64,000 nt of DNA from Cryptomeria japonica (GCF_030272615.1 NC_081415.1:262010425-262074424), one strand, 5' to 3'; shown: positions 1-13,208, numbered from the stretch's first letter. Numbers and translations are program-made. Notes: a model not told the origin generated them from the letters alone.

Positions 1-1079
1 TTTTTCATAGCGACATCTAACTGGGGGCAATTCCCTTAACCTATTGATGGAAGTGGATTTTGCATTACTTGTGATTCATTGAGTTCTTCATTCAAAACTG
101 TCTCACAAAATGCCAAAAACATTGGAAAACTATCTCACAAAATCCAAAAACATTTTGAAAACATCAAAAATCAATCAAAAACATGGCAACGCTTTTGTAC
201 ATACGCATCCAAGCAAATACCAAACACACATTTTGAAATATTCAAACGATGACCACTTCTCACATCGACACACAACTGTCTTAACACAGATACATTCTGC
301 CTTACCAAAACAAAGACATGATAAAATTTTCTTTGACAAGAAAATTTTGTTTAAGCTATCAAGTACTTGGTTAGTTTGATAGGTTATTTATTCATTTATA
401 TCAGGTTCCTATGCTACTCCGGGATATCCACAAGTGATTAGAGTGGCCAGGATGGTTCCTAAGTATCGTTTGTTTGTTTATCTTCTGTGAATTATTCCAA
501 TGAAGTTATGGGGCATGTACTAATGGTGTCTACATGGGAAGTTCACTAAGCTACGTGATCATATGCAAAATATAGTCATGGATCACTATGGCTTGCTGAC
601 TACAGCGTATACCTCAACCATATGAGCATGAACCATTATGGAGGGTCCATTTTCTTTATTTTATGTTGTTTTGGTTACTACTACCTCATCCAAGATTGAT
701 ACTATCATGCTCAATGATGAAAATAAAGCACTATGGATCGTCATTTCATCTCATCTGTATATATTGCATTCCATTGCATTCTATCCATCCATACATTCAT
801 AAATAGCTGCATATCATGCATACATAGTCATAACAATGCATACTCTATTTACTCATCTTCTTCCATAGGACTCGGTCCTAGGTCCTCCATATCTTCTATC
901 TAACACTGAATCCCCCCCTCACCCTCCCTATCTTGGTCATCATCATAATCCCTTCATTGTTTCCCATCAACCCAATCAAGCCACATTCATCACCATCCAT
1001 CTCTAACAAGAGGGCCTGCACTTCCCATCCTCAGTCATCCACCCAATCAAGCAAGTTACTCTATCTACATAGCTACATC

Positions 1080-1480
1080 GACTCACACACACCTAGACTA
1101 TCAATAGATACTCTGATCAAGTATCTTCGGATCTCAACGGGTAATCGATCATGGTAATCCTAGACTACATCGGGCATTTATCATAATGACCTAGTCTCAA
1201 CGAGACTGCTATGATTCACCACAACCATCCATCACACACACACACACTATCAATTGATCAACCAATCAAACACAATCCATCAGACAATTACATCAATTGT
1301 CTAAGTCTCAATGAGTATTTTGCTTCCAATACCTTGACTTCATCAGGCAATTACATCAATTGTCTAAGTCACATCAGGTCACTTTGATTCACTTACTCAA
1401 ACTTTTTCCTATCCAAGTGACCAACTGACATCAACTGTCACACTTTGACTCGACTGAGGCAATTAAACAGGTTGCACCAG
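1080..1480 (+). repeat. Degenerate tandem-like repeats with short palindromes
   Basis: The phrase CAATTACATCAATTGTCTAA recurs at about 1286 and 1360, and variants of 'GTCTCAACGAG' and 'AAGTCTCAATGAG' recur through the block. Several units are self-complementary (for example GACAATT...AATTGTC). Variable tandem repeats between integrase and polypurine tract are known for Ogre/TAT elements, which fits the position just upstream of the 1815 polypurine tract. The exact unit length is not clear by eye. Confidence 0.45.
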
Positions 1481-1814
1481 ATTGTCCAACCAATTTTGAT
1501 CAATTGTATAACATCAATCCAAACCACACACTACATCTTCTTTGTATCTCTTGCATGACCTCAGGGAACTCGTTGGCTTGTTGTTTCTTCGTATTCACTC
1601 CATTTTCTCCCATTCTTTCACCATTAGTTCTATTATCTTCTCTTCTACCACCCCGCCAATTTTCATTCTTTTTTCAAGAGATCGCCCGATTCTTTGAAAT
1701 TTTTTGGCCCATCTCTCGAGGGGGAATACCACCCATTAAATTAACATTTTATGGGGCATATTTCTTCACACCTATTTTTCTTTCTTTGAAACGATGGATA
1801 AACCACACCGTCTC

Positions 1815-1827
1815 AAAGAGGGGCAAA
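1815..1827 (+). other. Polypurine tract
   Basis: AAAGAGGGGCAAA lies directly before the LTR start TGTAGTCAC. The same arrangement (AAAGAGGGATAAAA then TGTAGACACC, minus strand) precedes the 3' LTR of the 31713-45531 element. It would prime plus-strand DNA synthesis. Confidence 0.6.
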
Positions 1828-3215
1828 TGTAGTCACATAAATTTGTCCATTTTAATTAAACAAATATTTGCTATTTATTTTATTAAAAACCCACTAGCCA
1901 TCAGTTAATTAAATTAACATTTAATTAATTCATCTTCAAACATTCTCCTATTAATTAAATAAATTATTCAATTTATTTCAATTAATTCATTAAACCAAAT
2001 TCACAATCAATTAAATGAATAAATTCTATTTATTTTATTTAAACCTCTTTCCTCTTTTAAATAAATTAAATAAAACATTTATTTAAATCATTAAATCCAC
2101 CCCACTTGCATTCTCCTAAAAATGCAACTTGCACCTATTTGTTGAAATAAATGAATTTTATTTTAATAAAAATCCTATTTTCCCTCACCCACCAAACCCA
2201 CTTGCAATCCTAACCCCCTTCTAGATTCTTCTAGCCCCTTCCTAATTAGCCTAATCCATCCCCTAAATATTGTCACATTCCTAAGCAACTTGGAGTCACT
2301 TCTCAAAGACTTCAAAGTCTTTGAAAAGCATTAAATGCTTTGTGTGTTCAACAATTTAACCTCTAAAGTCTTCCAAACCACTTATGGCTCTTACATGATC
2401 ATTAATGGTTAAATCCACTTGCACCCATGGTTAGGGACTTTGACCCCTAACTCAACGCTCATGTGACCCATGTGTCTCCTCAAGCATTTATTGCTTTGAC
2501 CATGGTTATCCTCACTAACTCTTGCACAAGATTTTATCCACTGGATAAAAGTATTATTCTTTGGATAATGAATTTATTCACTCAACCCAACCTTAACCTT
2601 AACTCCCAAGTTAAATCTCAGGTCATGTCAAACATTTAATGCTTCTTCCCTCTCCTCTCAACCTATCTCATGTTGACACTTGTCATCGTGGGATTGGGTT
2701 GAAAGCCCTCACATGGATTGAATATCATTCAATCCGGACCCTTGTTGAGAGCATTTAATCTATAGTCAATTTTAGAGAGCATTTTAGCATAAAATCACTA
2801 ATATATTGTCATTTTGGACTAAAATAAATCTTAGTTCATTTCATAGCATCTCATATTTAGCTTATTTTTACACTTGCATAGCATAAGTTTATAAGCATTT
2901 CAATCTTGAATCTCCATAAGACATCCATAGTGCAAAAAGCTGCTAAGAGCTACACTCATTTGGAAACTTGGAGAGGAGAGGAACAAGGGAGGAGGAGCTA
3001 CAAGCATGGTGGAAGGCATTTGGAGATGCCTTGTTGCATTTCTTTTCTTTGTCAAATGTTCTATTTTTCTTTTAGTGTCTCTCTTGATATACCTATTTAG
3101 ATTAATCTTTGGTTGTTAACACTAACGTTTGTTTCTTGTGTTCTTGTGTGTGTTCCATACCACATATTTTCTAATCCTTTTTGCAGAGCATCACCATGTA
3201 TAGAAAATAATATAG
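1828..3215 (+). mobile_element. 3' LTR of TAT-like element (right end approximate)
   Basis: The LTR begins TGTAGTCACATAAATTTGTCC and then enters an A+T-rich TTAATTAAA/TTTATTT tract. Both features match the LTR starts at 32516 and 45531 read on the minus strand, so this is a related subfamily. Downstream parts differ from those LTRs. The right end cannot be fixed because the 5' LTR is outside the window; a boundary near 3.2 kb is a guess from where LTR-like sequence gives way to a TCTCTC run. The open frames at 2906-3100 and 3113-3316 inside it are not supported as genes. Confidence 0.5.
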
Positions 3216-5385
3216 TTTGGAAAAAGCAAACTCTCTCTCTCTATAACCCACATTCGACACCCGTCCTGGAAGGTAACTTTCCACAAACACAAGCCTATCT
3301 AGCTTTGTTCACATGAATCTAGAATAAATATTTACGGAAGACAATCTTTCGCCTTTCAATTCCAGCTTCCAATTTCTCATAAAAATACAATATTTAAAGA
3401 AGACAATCTTTTGCCTTTCAATTCTAGCTTCCCATTTCTCATAAGATAAAAATATAATGTTTAAAGAAGACAATCTTTCTGTTAAGTAGAAAGAGAGAGA
3501 ACCAATCTTTCATTAAAACCAATCCTATCTAACAGAAAACAATCTTTCATGGATAAACAAATATACATCTAAAAGAAAAACAATCTTCCGCTTCTATCTT
3601 TCAAGCAATTTAAAGACAAGAATTAAATATTAAGAAGGTGTAACACATGTATTATCTTTACATAGAAATTGAATAAAATGAGCACACATTCTTTTATTCA
3701 ATTATCAAAACATTTAAATAACATAATCATTAACATGCATTTCATTTCTTATGGTTTAGAATTCTAATTTTATATCGTCTAAGCTCTCCATCTTTCCATG
3801 TGTCTTGGTTCATTTACCTCTTTTCTCAAACATCATATTTAGTTTAATACTAATATGTGACTTTCATGATTTAAAAACTCAACTCACTGATTTTACTAAT
3901 TTACCATAACAACAATCTAACATGATGAAAATTCATAAAGCGCCTATATGCGCCTATCTATATGTCATTTTTAATGAGACATCTGGTAACCATATTTTCT
4001 CTTCATGCAAGGATCTAATTTGAAAGTGTAAGTCTTTTCTTTATGAAATCAAAATAAACTTCTCTATTTAATAAGTCGTAATCCTGATATTTCATCTTCT
4101 TTGTAGTTCAATTTTAGAGTTTCTCTCTCTATCCTCTTACTTTGTTCCTAGAGGATTGGGTGATCTAATTTCTGAGAGTTTCACGAAGTTTTATCAATAA
4201 TTTTTTAGAAAATATTTCATTATTGCATCTATATTTGCATGATCGTAATTTAAACAATTAAAAATGATTTATATCGCGACTCTAACTTTTTTAATAGAAT
4301 ATTGCATAAGTCTAAAACTAAATCATTCTTTATCTCTTAAATCTCCACAACAAAACATGCTAGATTTGAGCCTACCTCAAGAAACATGATCTATGGCTAT
4401 TATGATCCCTAATAACTTCAAATTATCTACAATATGTCTGGATTCCAATGCTTTCCTCCTCGACGCTCTTCTATCTCACGAGCTCTTTATTCCTAGTCCT
4501 TATCCTTTCTATATTCTGAAAATAATAATAAAGAAACTAACACTCATTCAAGAGCCTAACCCCTAAGTTCGACACTAAATTGGAGATGATCATCATTTAT
4601 CTTTTACGACTTGGTCGTAAACACATCAAAATATCCACTATTCCATTCTCTCTAATCTCTTGTCGCTCTTCTACATTCTTACTCTCCTTTATCTTGCTTT
4701 CCTCTAACTTGCTCTTTTCCTATCATCTCCCTTCTAACTTGCTTTTCTCTAACTTCCTCCCTTCTCCTTTCTTCCAACTCAATGGTCTATATATAATGAT
4801 CCAATCTACCTTCTTTCCCATTTTCGGGCTATCTCTCTTAGTGGTGGATTGATTCTAAATGACACCACTCATAGTTTTATTGCAACGTAACAATCCTACT
4901 TGGATTCGAACACCTATGTGTTCACCATGCAAAGTTATTCATTATCTATTTCGTGACACCCAACTACTAAAGTTGTTAAGTTCATAATTATAGATTATCC
5001 ATGTGGCTTTTAACTCTAAGTCAACTTTACTAAAAAAATGACTTCCTTAAAACATGTAAAGTTAAATTAAATTAACTTCTTACTATGCATGTCGATCAAT
5101 ATATTGGTGGGTTTACATGGGCTGGTAAACCACGTTGCCAATAATTCATGCCACATATTTGGTAGCTTGCAACGTGGATGTTCTTTATAACAAGGAGTGG
5201 TTGGTGTGAAACCAAAGTTGACTATGACCGTATTAAACTCCTGCCACCCTATCGGGTATGTGGCTGCACGTGGTTTGTACCATATATAAATGGGAGGAGG
5301 GGTGGTCGGTGGTAATATCAACCCCTCCCTTTAATTAAGAGGGACCACCCTCTTAAAGTTTTAATATAAAAAATTTAAACTAACC
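3216..5385. other. Unassigned A+T-rich DNA
   Basis: I see no gene or element end that I can defend. There are repeated 'AAGACAATCTTT(C/T)' phrases at 3335-3600, pyrimidine-rich runs at 4620-4770, and a TATATAAA at 5283-5290 that could be a promoter remnant of an old LTR. TGTCACG on the minus strand near 4960 could be an LTR start, but no partner was found. Confidence 0.3.
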
Positions 5386-5399
5386 CACCACCATTAATC
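5386..5399. repeat. Target-site duplication, LINE 1 (3' side)
   Basis: CACCACCATTAATC is identical to 13195-13208. It sits beside the LINE's poly-A tail (T-run on this strand). With one mismatch the match extends about six more bases (ATTTGTT against TTTTGTT). Duplications of this length are typical of target-primed reverse transcription. Confidence 0.8.
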
Positions 5400-6398
5400 A
5401 TTTGTTTTTTTTTGTTTTTTTTGGCAAGGTGGCAATGCCACTTGATATATTTTATTAATAATATATAATTTTTACAATATATTTAAAAATTGGTTCAAAC
5501 TAAGCTCCCAGAGAAAAGAACCAGCAAGAAAAACTTCAGTCATTTCTCATCAACATGACTATAGAAGAGAAGTAGTCAACAATCCTCTAGTCGGAGCTAG
5601 TTACAAAATAGAGATCAACAAATGAGCATGCAGGATCATTTACAAATAGGAGCATGCAAGCTCATTTTACAGAATAGAAGCATGTAGGCTTATTTACAAA
5701 ATAAGGACATGAAAAAGAAATAACATAGGTTGCCCAGTGAATGAAGAAGAGAGCTCCAAAAAGCAAGAGGACTAAACTAGCATCGAAGGACAGATCCATC
5801 TTCATGGGATATCTTGAAGGCCCTACAACAAAGAACTCCTGCAACCAAAATTGGCATGCCCCTGCACCAAAAAACACCTGCAACCAAAATATATATATAC
5901 TTCAGAACACAAAGAATTTACAAGAAACACAAGGGTCCAAAACATGACTGACACCAATGACATGAGATCTGCAGTCTGCCATTATAGACAAATGCCAAAG
6001 GAGAAGAGGTGAATGCAGAAATGCTAGAGAGAAATGAAGCCCAAATCGTTATGTTGTAAATGAAAAGAAAGAGGAGATATATCATAAAAAATCTGACAAA
6101 CCAAAAGAAGCGATGTACAGAGATAATCATGAAAAAAATGCCACGCCAAACTTTAAATGGCATATGAAGGACGGATTCCCAATGTGAAAATAAATATCTC
6201 CAGATTTCGCACTAGAAGAAAGTACCAAACACATGAACAATATCAATAACAACCAACTCATCATTAATGAATGCCAAGCAATGATCGAGTAAAGCAAAGT
6301 ACCTCAAATCAAAACCAAATGGAATTATTAAAAGGAATACCTCACCAAGAGAAGAGAATATCAACTCGTATAAATGAGCAATCATATAATAAGAAAGA
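5400..6398 (-). other. LINE 1 3' UTR and poly-A tail
   Basis: This is about 1 kb downstream of the RNase H stop. It ends in an A-rich tail on the minus strand interrupted by single C residues. Open frames here (5662-5883, 5741-5947, 5918-6163) overlap on both strands and show no family resemblance. Confidence 0.65.
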
Positions 6399-9300
6399 TT
6401 AAATACTCGGCTCTCTATAGGCTATAATTAATAGGTTTGGGAAGCTCATCAAATCACACCCCAATCGAGAGGAATCAATAACAGTTTTTTCACAACCCAT
6501 ATTAGCGAGGCAATCAGCCAATGCATTACCTTCATGATAAACATGTGAGATGATGAGGTGCTCAAACATATCAAGAAGAGTCCATATTTGTTCAAGAATA
6601 TACCGGAAATGCCAATTATCAGCTTTTCTTGCCTTGCAAGCATTAATGACAATAGTCGAATCACCTTCAATATGAAGGTATTTGAAATTCAAATCCTTAG
6701 CCATAACAAGACCTTGTAAAAGAGCACAAGCCTCAGCCATATTATTTGTGCCAAAAGAAATTGGTGTAGCTTTTAATGCTAATAAAGAACCCAAATGATC
6801 ACGAAAAACTATCCCTATTCCTGAATCACCAGGATTTCCACACGAGGATCCATCAAAATTCAATTTACAAAAAGGGGAATTAGGAGGATGCCATTTTATG
6901 GGATTTCTATCTACAAGTGTTTTCTAAATCCTTGGAAAGGCGAGTGATAGAAGAATAATGATAATTTTCTAGGAAGAAATCATAAATTGGTCCCAGGAAG
7001 AGAACTTTGAATTCATATTAAAATATTTCTAAACATGAGCATTAACTTGCTCAATAATACTTCTTTCCAAAACCCCAAGAACAATAGATAAATCCGATGA
7101 GTCACATCTAAAAATGCGCTTGTTTCTTTCCCACCAAATGGCCCATATGACTGAAGAGGGAATTATAAGCCACAAACAAGCAAATAGAGAAGATGAAAAC
7201 AAAACTGGCCAAGACTGAAACATGTCCCATAAAGATAAATGCAAAGGGAATGAAAGAGATAACTTTTGGAGGACAAAATACCAACAACTAATCGCAAACT
7301 CACAATGAAGAAAAAGATGATTGACATCTTCAAGAGATTTACCACATAAGACACAAGAAAAGGAGGCTGCAATATTAAATTTGACTAAATGATCACTAGT
7401 CAAAATTCTATTTTGTAGCGCGAGCCAAGAAAAAACACCAACTTTAGGTAATACTAAATTATTCCAACAGAACAAAAAGGAACGATGAGGAGCATTTTGA
7501 TTGGCCATTTGTTGAACAACAACATATCCTTCTTTAACAAAGTAGTTTCCCGATTTAGAAGGGCACCAAATAAGTTGATCTTTGATGTTAGAAAGGAAAG
7601 CCACTCGGTCTTGCAAAATAGATTTAAAATTTTGAATGTCTTGCAAGGACAATGGAAGAGTAGAGGATCCTTCCATGAGACCTTGTGAGAAAACAGATCA
7701 ACACTATCTACATAATCAACCGATCTAACTCCCCATGATTGAGAAAGAACAACTGAAACAGAAGCAAGAGAATCATGCTACGAAAGAGGGGGAAAGTCAT
7801 TCCAGGAGTCTTTCCAAAAAAGAATATCCTCCCCCAAATGGACCTGCCAGGAGAGAAAATTAGAGACCACTTCCCTACATGAGATCATAAAGTTCCAAAT
7901 AGCAGACCCCTGTGAAGGATTAGAAATTGTGAAGATCCTAGCAGGATTCTGGGAATCCAAATACTTAGCCTGCATAATTTTGGCACCACAAAGATTGGGG
8001 CTTAGTATACATAGACCAAACTAGTTTTCCCCCAAAAGCCCTATTTCTTTTAGATAAGTCCTAAATCCCAGCACCACCGACTTGCTTGGAAAGAGACATC
8101 TTGGTCAAAGAAATCAGTGGAATCTTTTTATCTTCTATCATGTTATTTTTCCAAAGAAAAGATTGAATAATCTTTTCAATTTGAGATATGACTGATCTGG
8201 GAGCTTGAAGAACTGAGATATAGTAATTAGGAATGGCAGATAGGACCATTTTAATGAGAAGTATCCTACTTGAAAGAGACAACCACCCAGCCTTCCAAGC
8301 AGAAATACGAGATTTAAGTCTCTCAATAACCAAATTCCAAAAAGAAGGCTTAACAGATCCCATAAAGAAAGGAATCCCCAAATAGGTAGAAGGAAGAGAG
8401 TCTACTGGGAAACCTAAGATATTTACAAGTCTATCAACCACCAACCGAGGAGTATTAAAAATGAAGATCTTGGATTTATGGAGGCTAATTTGTTAGCCAA
8501 ATCCAACAATATAAGTATCCAAAATAAATTTAATATGAGTAGCCTCTTGAATAGAAGAAGACCCAAATAAAAGTGTATCATCAGAAAAAAGGTTATGAGT
8601 GACTAAAATATCAAAATTAGGAATTAACACCCCTTGCCAAAAGCCCAAATCCCTTTGCTTAATAGATAATCGACTAAAAGCTTCTGCCATAATGATAAAT
8701 AAGAAAGGAGATAAAGGATCTCCTTGTCTAACACCCTGGGTTGAAGAAAAGTATCTAGAGGAAGCTCCATTAATGATGACAGAAAATGAAGTAGTAGAAA
8801 TACAACTCTTGATCCATTTACACCAGCTTTCAGAGAAACCAAATTTTCTCAAAACTTTGAGCAAAAAATCCTAGCAAACTTTATCATAAGCCTTCATCAT
8901 ATCAAGTTTGACGACAAAAGCTGGGATATTGGATGAATTTATGGAATGTAAAGTTTCATGAGCAACAATTGCTCCCTCATGAGTTTCCCGACCCGGAACA
9001 AAACCTCCTTATTGAGGAGAGATGATACGAGGAAGGAGAATTTTAAGACTTAAATAAATAGCCTTGGTGAAGATTTTGTAAATAGAGTTGCACAAAGAAA
9101 TGGGTCTAAATTCAGCAAAAGTTTGGGGATTCTTAGATTTCGGGATAAGGGAAATATAATTGATGTTAATTTTTTTAAGGATATACCCACCCCTCCTAGA
9201 CTCTTCCAAAGCCATTAATAAGTCAAAACCAATAAAATCCCAACATTTATGAAATAACAAGATAGTACACCCATCAGGACCCAGAGCTTTGTCAGGGGCC

Positions 9301-10676
9301 ATGGAAAAAACAACAAAATTGAGCTCATCTAAAGAAAAAGGCCTCATAAGAAAGTCATTATCCTCATGAGAAACAAGGGAGGGGATATAATCTAAAAGAA
9401 AATCCACATGATGATCCATAGAGGAAGAAGAAAAAGAAGGAGATAACAATTCCTTAAAAAAAGACACCCCCTCCTCTCTAATCTGTTGATCTGAATTAAG
9501 GACATAACCAGACTTAGAATCCTTAATACTAAAAATTGTAGAAGTATCTTGTTTAATCTTGGTTGCATCTTGAAAGAAGGCAGTATTCTTGTCACCTTCT
9601 TTAAGCCAAACCTCATGAGACTTTTGTTGCCAATAGATTTCAACCCGGGAGCAAAGGATCTCCCAGTAAGCTTGCAATTTCTTTTGAGCATCATTAGTAG
9701 AGGAATTAGTGCCATGTCTAATAATCTCCTCATTAACAACCTTCAAATCATTGGCAAATGCCTCTTTTTCATGAAAAATATTCTTAAAGACCAATTTATT
9801 CCAAGCCATAATTTGAGATTTCACAAATTTCAGTTTGGAATAAAATTCAAACATCTTAGTACCTTTGCAAAACGGAGCACTTATCCACCATTGCTTTAAT
9901 AAAGAAAGAAAATGAGGATGAGTGAACCACATTTTCTCAAACTTAAAATAAGGTCTAATAGAGGAAACATGATCCAATTTACCAAAATTGAGCAAAATTG
10001 GGAAATGGTCAAAATCTGAGGAGGTAAGAATCTCAGAAGAAAAGGAAAAGTTGCTCAAACGTAGGTTTAGGGAAATGAGAAATATGTCAAGGCAAGAGGC
10101 AATCTAGCATTTAGATCTCCTATTAGTCCAAGTGAAAGAACCATTAGAAGGAAAAATATCAAATAACGCATTGTCTTGTATGAAGGAAGAAAAGTCATCA
10201 ATAACCTTCTGAGTTGTAGGATTACCCCCTCTTTTTTCATCCGGGGAAAGGAGAGCATTAAAATCACCCCCAAGCACAATAAAAAAATCATCATATCATA
10301 AAAACAATTCATATAAGGAATCCCATAAGTTAGTTTTATTTGAAGGAAAAGTCAGACCATAAATATTAAATAGAACAAAAGAGACTTCAAACCAGTCAAC
10401 CTTTAACAACTGCCAATGAGAATCAAAAGATAAAATCTCAACTTTGATTGATTTAGGATTCCATAAAGTTATAAGACCACCAGAAGCACCCAAAGAAGAA
10501 ACATGAACAACTTTCCAAAGGGACCATTTGGAAATTATGTTATCAAAAGAATCCTGGGAAATTTTAGACTCTTGCAATAAGATCATATCCACTTTTGAAG
10601 AATCAAGAAATTTCTTGATCCTTCGCCTTTTGTCAGGGGCATTTAAGCCCCTGGCATGCAAAGATAAAATCCTCAT
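6399..10676 (-). pseudogene. LINE 1 ORF2: endonuclease / reverse transcriptase / RNase H polyprotein, decayed
   Basis: ORF2 nicks target DNA and reverse-transcribes LINE RNA. The start is the Met of MRILSLHARGLN, a variant of the usual N-x-RGLN start of the endonuclease. In order: endonuclease (10676-10010) with LQES, GGDFNALLS, TWTNRR and SDFDHFPI; RT (about 9500-8060) with KALGPDG, FRPISLCN, QGVRQGDPLSP and FSDDTLLF (the catalytic D-D is kept); zf-RVT (about 7460-7250) with CVLCG and HLFLHC; RNase H (6863-6460) with FDGSS, MAEA, GDS and ALADCLANMG, so all four acidic residues are visible. Most pieces share one reading frame over about 1,425 codons, interrupted by in-frame stops (two in the endonuclease, one replacing Trp near 8872, others near 9007, 8490 and 8058). 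Around 7975-7680 the frame shifts and then returns. Confidence 0.88.
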
Positions 10677-10689
10677 TTATCACAAGGAG

Positions 10690-13203
10690 AGAAACATGCC
10701 TTCCTTGTTTTGACTTGGGAAGAAAATTTCTCTACAATAGTGGATTGAATACCAGCTGTAATATCCTCCTTGATTTTAGCCAATTTTGGTTTCTGACCCC
10801 TCTTCTTAGGAGTTTTAACAATAGGGGGAGAAATAGAAGGAGATTGCTCCAAGGCTAACTTCTAAGAGAAATCAAATCCATACAAATTAGAAATAGTTGA
10901 AGGAGGATTATCAATAAGATCTGAATCCACACCTTCAACTGAATTTGGCTGAGAAGAGGAAACATGACAACCATCATGGACAGGCCCCGAAGAGGTAGAT
11001 GTAGAAGAAAAAGAAAATTCAGGAAATTCCTTTGCAAAAATCTCATCAAATAGATCAAAAGAAACTGAAAATAAAATATCTGAAGCAACAAGCTAAATCT
11101 TCTCTTCAGAAACAGAAAGAGAAGGAGACCTTGGAATGGGCAAAAAAGTATCACTATCAAAAATCAAACTATGAACAATTTCGGTATCATCCGCCGGACC
11201 CACAAAAGAAGAACGAGGAGATGAATTAACAGAGCAATGATCTATGCAACCATTAGAAGGTAACAACAATTTTGAAAACGGAACCGAAGGACAAGAAATT
11301 TAAAAAAAACTCGCAGAGGAGAACATAAAAGGTTCAAAATGAAATTCAGGAGACCAATAATCCTTGATAGGAAGAAACTTAACCAAGTTTGAAGAAATAG
11401 AACAAAACTGATGAATGATAGACAGAACAAAGAAGAACACAACCAGAGAGCAGAGAAAAGTAAAATCCATCAGAGGAACATCACATATGGTATATCTAGA
11501 AAAAGGAATGAGAGATGTAATAGAAAGAGGTAAAGGAGCAGAATCCTTAACATTATGATCCTTCAAAGATTGACGATCCTTACTTTTAAAAAAGGAACAT
11601 TGGCAAAAATCAGATGAAAATTTTGAACAAACTTGTAAAGGTGCATCAAAATCACCACAACATTGAGAGGTGAAATGGCCAAGTAACGAAGCACAAGAAT
11701 GGATAGTGATCACATCTTGAATTACCACAGGCTAAATCCATGCATCATATTTGGAGCAAATAGTAATCTCAGAGGGAATGCTTTAGACAGATTTAATAAC
11801 AAACAAACCCTAACCAAAAGATGAGGTCATTTGAAAGGAACTAAATCATGCTTAATAAAGATGCCCAATTTGTTTGCCAAGATTTCAACCATATGCACAT
11901 CACGATACTCCAAAGGAAGACCTGGGAAAGTTACCCAGAAGGGCATAAACTATGGCTTCTCCGATTGAATATCAAAATGAGGAGACCAAGCATAGGTAAA
12001 AATTCCTATCCGAAAACAAAACCACCCTTTAAATATATGCACACAATCCCTATACTTTTCAGAATCAAAAATCACAGTGAAATATAGAGAATCTTTATCA
12101 AACAGAAATAAATCCTTCGTACCATCCCAATTAGAATTTACCCATGTTAACAATTTGCCAAAAGAAACCAGAGAAAGAAGCTTACCAATGAGGGCAGTAG
12201 AACGCAATAACTTCACAGAGTCCTGAATCATGTAATCAGGGAGTATAGCCTTATACTGCACAAAAGAATGTGGATTACCCCTTATCGAATCGGAAAATGC
12301 AGAGGGAGAGTTATGGGGAAGTGGATTTGGATGGAAGGAAGCTCGTTTAGTAGCACAAATGTCATTCGGGGAAGAAAGGAAGTGAGGGTTAGAAACCAAA
12401 GTGTTATTTGGCCATGTGACATAGGATGGGAGGGAAGGATTACAATCCTGAGAGGGAGATATAGAAGGAACTAATGGGGAAAAACCATCAAAATGTGGGA
12501 AGCCATGACAAATATCGAATGGCGGTTGAGGAAAAACAGATCTACGCTTCCTAGGTTTTTCAGAACCAAAAAAGGAATGACAACGCTTAAAAGGAGTCTT
12601 TGGGTGATCAATGGGAGGAGGAACCAGAATGCCCTGAAATATTAATGCCTTGGGAACAAAAGATTTATAATAAGAATGCAAAGGTTTTGGAACAAAATTA
12701 CTTGTAAATTTGCGAAAATATGAAGAAGCTGGTAGGAATTTGTCATAAGCCAAGTCACGCCAGCAACCATCCTTGACAACCCATTGAGGATAATTATTAG
12801 AAGTTTGTAACTGAGCCAAATCATGGTCATCAAACGACACATCTTCCCATCGCATCTTCCTGTGAGGAAGGACCGGTGTCATCGTTTCTCGAAAATCATC
12901 AATCGTAGCACTAGGCAAAGCAATCTCACTAGGGGAACGAACAGGGGGCTGGATGGCAGCGACAGCCGGCCTTAGGGTAGCGACAAATGGCTTCATAGTG
13001 GCAGACGGCTTCACAGTGGCAAACGACATCACAATCGGCCTTAGGGCAGCGACAAATTTTTCAGAAAGGTCGGCGAATGAGAGGGTTTGTTCAATCATGG
13101 TGATCTGAGCAGCCCTGTGATCGACATTTGGTTGAGCTAGATTGTTTAATAGATAGAAGTCGTGGTGCATGTGTTCTCCCCAGATTTCTTCCCACACCAC
13201 CAT
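10690..13203 (-). pseudogene. LINE 1 ORF1: DUF4283 nucleic-acid-binding protein, decayed
   Basis: ORF1 proteins of plant L1 elements bind LINE RNA. The first 417 codons (13203-11950) are open: a Pro/Ser-rich N-terminal half, then the DUF4283 region (about residues 335-417, including the LLTWVNSNWDG and FKGWFCFRIG phrases). A TAG at 11950 interrupts it, after which the same frame continues with FWVTFPGLPLEYRDVH, typical of DUF4283. A frameshift near 11835 leads to the 11728-11300 frame with CASLLGHFTSQC, a zinc-knuckle-like motif lacking one Cys. The C-terminal part carries a basic stretch (TPKKRGQKPKLAK, about 10825-10780). The first Met lies in the flanking duplication, so the true start may be internal. 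Confidence 0.8.
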
Positions 13204-13208
13204 TAATC
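13195..13208. repeat. Target-site duplication, LINE 1 (5' side)
   Basis: Exact 14-bp copy of 5386-5399. On the minus strand it includes the ATG GTG GTG that opens ORF1, so those codons come from the target site and not from the LINE. Confidence 0.8.

Larger units (their letters stand above)
1..1827 (+). mobile_element. 3' internal (untranslated) tail of a TAT-like LTR retrotransposon
   Basis: No coding domain is recognisable here. The stretch is placed in an LTR element because it runs into a polypurine tract and then an LTR start (1828) that match, in opposite orientation, the tract and LTR start of the element at 31713-45531. The shared pieces are a CTCAAAGAGGG tract, a nearby CTCGAGGGGG/CCCCCTCGAG motif and an LTR beginning TGTAG. 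The rest of the element lies left of the window. The open frames at 110-379, 933-1157 and 1504-1908 show no family resemblance and are probably chance. Confidence 0.5.
5400..13194 (-). mobile_element. LINE 1: near-complete plant L1-type retrotransposon
   Basis: Minus-strand non-LTR element of about 7.8 kb with ORF1 (DUF4283 and a zinc-knuckle-like region), ORF2 (endonuclease, RT, zf-RVT, RNase H), a roughly 1-kb 3' UTR and a poly-A tail seen as T-runs at 5402-5421. It is flanked by a 14-bp duplication. Its 3' end (the 'GGCAATGCCACTTGATATATTTTATTA' region on this strand, about 5430-5456) matches that of LINE 2 at 39840, so both are one family. The 5' end abuts the duplication inside the first ORF1 codons, so the element may be slightly 5'-truncated. 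Stops and frameshifts make it inactive. Confidence 0.88.

Noticed and set aside
4900-4935. GGATTCGAACACC resembling the T-arm of a tRNA gene
   Set aside because: The putative T-stem does not pair well and no acceptor, D or anticodon arm could be fitted on either strand.
5283-5290. TATATAAA as promoter of a gene
   Set aside because: No reading frame or LTR boundary follows in the right place; LINE 1's 3' end begins 100 bp later on the other strand.
9549-9899. Plus-strand 116-codon open frame
   Set aside because: Antisense shadow of the LINE 1 RT frame, which has clear family motifs.
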